Source of the DNA: an uncultured Allobaculum sp.
Lineage (GTDB): Bacteria > Bacillota_I > Bacilli_A > Erysipelotrichales > Erysipelotrichaceae
DNA: 44,413 nt
Direction: 5' to 3'
Assembly (NCBI GenBank): GCA_910579655.1
Contig: CAJTVE010000019.1
Span: 1-44,413 of the forward strand
Of the stretch, positions 42,431 to 44,413 are shown in pieces. A model generated the notes under the pieces. The model saw nothing but the letters and a program-made list of their open reading frames with translations, was not told where the DNA came from and made no database searches. Positions within the stretch are counted from its first letter, which is position 1; each line of letters opens with the position of its first letter. The position numbers and the translations under genes are program-made.

Positions 42431-43963
42431 TTTCAGGTGTCATTTCAATTCGTTTTTCACGTTTCAGGCTTCCATAGACTGACTTTCTTCTGATCTTCCA
42501 GTTTTATGTCTGGCTGCTTATTGTGCCTGCCATCATCCCTGATTTCTCAGTTCCAGCTTGTTTGTCATCTGCTTTGACGATACATCGGTTCTTTGTTTCT
42601 GTCTGAACCGTCTATTCCTTTACTGAACGGCTTGCTTCTGATGAAGTCTGCCTTTTTTATCTTGATTCGATTTTCCGGTTTCTTTGATAAACTTCACTGT
42701 TCACCTGAACCCACCTGGTCTATGGCTCTGGCTCAGTCTGTAGTCCTGAAGTTGCGAGTCTTTCTGTTTTCTATTCAGATCTCTTTCGATCTCTGAACTT
42801 TTTTGTGTTTCTGTCGAATGACTGTATTCATTCTGTACCGATTTTTCGTTACGTTGGATGAATCCATTCATTTTCGGCTCGGCTTATGAATCAACGCTTA
42901 GCATTCATGGTTTCTGGCTTCAGATCCGATCCATCCTCGATCCATGTTTTCAGGTTCGATCTGATTTCTCATTTCTTTGCTTGTGAATGTTTATGCTTGA
43001 ATCTGATGATTGTATCTTTCCATTTCTGTTTCCAGTTCTGGACTTCGATTTCAGATTCTTCTGATTTTTGCAATCATTACCGGATGTTCAGTCTTCTTTA
43101 CCCCAGAACATAAGATATGTTTACGACATTTGTGATTGGAAATGTTTTGTTCTGGTTCGTGGCAAAGGTTTGCGACAGCTTTGTTTCACTGCCGGCTTTT
43201 TGTCCACCTTCGATTTCTTTACACCGAAGCTGGTGGAACTCCAATTCGCTTTTCTTGTGTCATGGACACCTTTCCTGGCATCAATCCTGCTTTCTATTGG
43301 ATCGGTCTGGAAATAGTTTCAGCGTTTTGGATCTGCATCTGGTTTTTGATTCCTTGGAATCAAAGCCTGTTTGGATTCCCTTGTTACAGGGTGCCTTGGC
43401 GCTTCTGGTCGGAGATCCTTTCGGATGATTTTAACGTCTTTACTGACGCCTGATTTGATATCCTGTTCACCTCTTTCTTTGTGGAGGCTTTCTGTCTTCC
43501 TCCTGTGTCTGTAGAATACCAGACAATTTCGGGGGCGTGGTAATTATTTCCTGATCAGACGCTAAAGTGTCCAACTTGGTAAAATCGCTTTCAAAGCGTT
43601 TTCAGATTCATTTTCATAGATGGCAGGGGGAATGAAATTTTTTGAAAATTCGAAAAAGTCTTGGCCTAAACAGTCTTCAGGAGAGTAAAATGCATATATC
43701 ACATGTTAAGAAATTACAGTCTGTCTAATTTGGGTGAGTAAAAAATACGAGATGAAAAAAGAGAGTCGCCAAACGGGATAGTTTGCTCTGCCTGCATGAA
43801 TAAAGTAAATCGAATCGATTCTGGATGTGAGATTCCGGAAAATAAATGAGGGATAAAATATTTTTCTGTATAAAATATTGACACATTTGGCTGAATTCAT
43901 GAAATACTATAGATAGGATATGCACGTATCCATACTTGTGGGTGTCGCGCAGGGGGTAGTCTT

Positions 43964-44329
43964 ATGAAAAAGACGAGATTTACGTTGGAGCAGATGGAAG
44001 AGCTCCGTGCCAATCCGTATACCGAATACGTCTCTGAAAAAACAATCCGGTTTACACCGGTGTTTAAAAATGAGTTCTGGTATCAGTATACGCAGGGCAA
44101 AGGCCCCAGCAAAATTTTCAGAGAGCTTGGTTATGATCCTGAAACTCTGGGACAGTACCGGATCAGCAATTTCGCGTACAAACTTACCAAGAAGATGGAA
44201 GAAAGAACCAACCTTTCACCTTTGGAAAGAGAACGCGATTTACAAAGTCAGGTAGATGCTTTACGCTTTGAGATTGACAGTCTCAAAAAGATCATTATTC
44301 GCGACGATATTGAAAAAAGGAAACGCTAG
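43964..44329 (+). CDS. Orphan HTH protein resembling IS3-family OrfA
   Basis: This 121-residue protein follows GGGGG with good spacing. It starts with FTLEQMEELRANPYTEYVSEKTIRFTPVFKNEFWYQY, the pattern of IS3-type OrfA/HTH proteins, followed by GKGPSKIFRELGYDPETLG, a helix-turn-helix. Residues 85-115 form a likely coiled coil (RERDLQSQVDALRFEIDSLKKIII) for dimerisation, as in OrfA. No orfB transposase follows; instead a terminator overlaps the stop codon. Similar stand-alone proteins are common in Bacillota and may be domesticated regulators. The target is unknown. Confidence 0.8.
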   Translation: MKKTRFTLEQMEELRANPYTEYVSEKTIRFTPVFKNEFWYQYTQGKGPSKIFRELGYDPETLGQYRISNFAYKLTKKMEERTNLSPLERERDLQSQVDALRFEIDSLKKIIIRDDIEKRKR

Positions 44330-44356
44330 CCTGATGGCTGGTGTTTCCTTTTTTTT
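44317..44356 (+). terminator. Intrinsic terminator overlapping the stop of the IS3-OrfA-like gene
   Basis: AAGGAAAC (44317-44324) pairs with GTTTCCTT (44343-44350), with an inner AGCC/GGCT stem, followed by eight or more T. The stop codon lies inside the left side of the hairpin. Confidence 0.88.
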
Positions 44357-44413
44357 GGGGGATGTTTCCATTTGTTTTTATGGCGAGAATATTTATGTGT
44401 TCCTTCAGTAGAG

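Larger units (their letters stand above)
41991..43963. other. Strand-asymmetric gene desert
   Basis: Nearly 2 kb without a supported gene. From about 42250 to 43500 the plus strand is strongly pyrimidine-rich; in 42361-42420, for example, 42 of 60 bases are C or T. Coding strands in this window are purine-rich, so an RNA from here would be expected on the minus strand, but that strand has no long open frame. Plus-strand frames of up to 105 codons arise because stop codons need purines. TTCTTTAC occurs four times and CTTTAC six times. A hairpin at 42147-42174 lies at the expected 3' end of a minus-strand transcript. Confidence 0.65.

Noticed and set aside
43117..43453. Overlapping plus-strand open frames of 103 and 105 codons
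   Set aside because: Two frames are open at once over the same bases, which is expected in a pyrimidine-rich strand because stop codons need purines. Neither has a ribosome binding site or a convincing product.
1..44413. CRISPR array or prophage
   Set aside because: No regularly spaced repeats with unique spacers and no capsid, terminase or integrase-like genes were seen.

Overview
The window looks like chromosomal DNA of a low-to-mid GC Bacillota bacterium, most likely an Erysipelotrichia-type gut organism. I base this on strong AGGAGG-type ribosome binding sites, intrinsic terminators after most transcription units, YitT, PBP2, RpiR, YoaK and DUF3737 family genes, a Gram-positive comGA/comGB pair, and stand-alone transposase-derived HTH genes. 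The taxonomic call is inference; there is no rRNA here. No prophage, complete insertion sequence or CRISPR array was seen.

Layout: 0-2.8 kb holds the 3' end of an unidentified gene and a three-gene polar amino acid ABC importer. 3.1-7.9 kb holds a GH2 beta-galactosidase with an unusual disordered tail, convergent with an aldose 1-epimerase; together they fit lactose/galactoside use. 8.5-12.4 kb holds two U32-peptidase-like genes (probable tRNA wobble uridine hydroxylation, TrhP1/TrhP2 type) and prolyl-tRNA synthetase. 12.8-16.5 kb holds an IS21-transposase-like orphan HTH gene, a DUF885 lipoprotein (minus strand) with a possible coupled small gene, remnants resembling an IS21 end, and a small membrane protein. 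17.2-20.9 kb holds a divergent PEPCK/HPr-kinase-like P-loop protein, a Bax-inhibitor-1 family membrane protein and a lipoprotein. 21.1-23.8 kb is an MBOAT plus DHHW O-acetylation pair. tRNA-Leu and tRNA-Cys (minus strand) follow at 24.2-24.3 kb.

25-29.6 kb holds a YitT membrane protein, a class B penicillin-binding protein, ribosomal protein L33 and an MBL-fold hydrolase. 29.8-35.4 kb is the most interesting stretch: a RecQ helicase fused to a ComF-like phosphoribosyltransferase, immediately followed by a DprA/SLOG-like protein, and convergent to them a comGA-comGB pair with no pilin genes. All four families relate to DNA uptake or recombination. 35.7-41.5 kb holds a zinc-type dehydrogenase divergent from a DUF3737 protein, a HAD phosphatase divergent from an RpiR/SIS regulator, and a YoaK membrane protein. 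41.7-44.4 kb holds a DUF1653 protein, a gene-free stretch of nearly 2 kb with strong strand asymmetry, and a stand-alone IS3-OrfA-like HTH gene.

The best candidates for something undescribed are the RecQ-PRTase/SLOG pair beside the minimal comG locus, the strand-asymmetric gene desert at about 42.25-43.5 kb, and the PEPCK-like P-loop protein.
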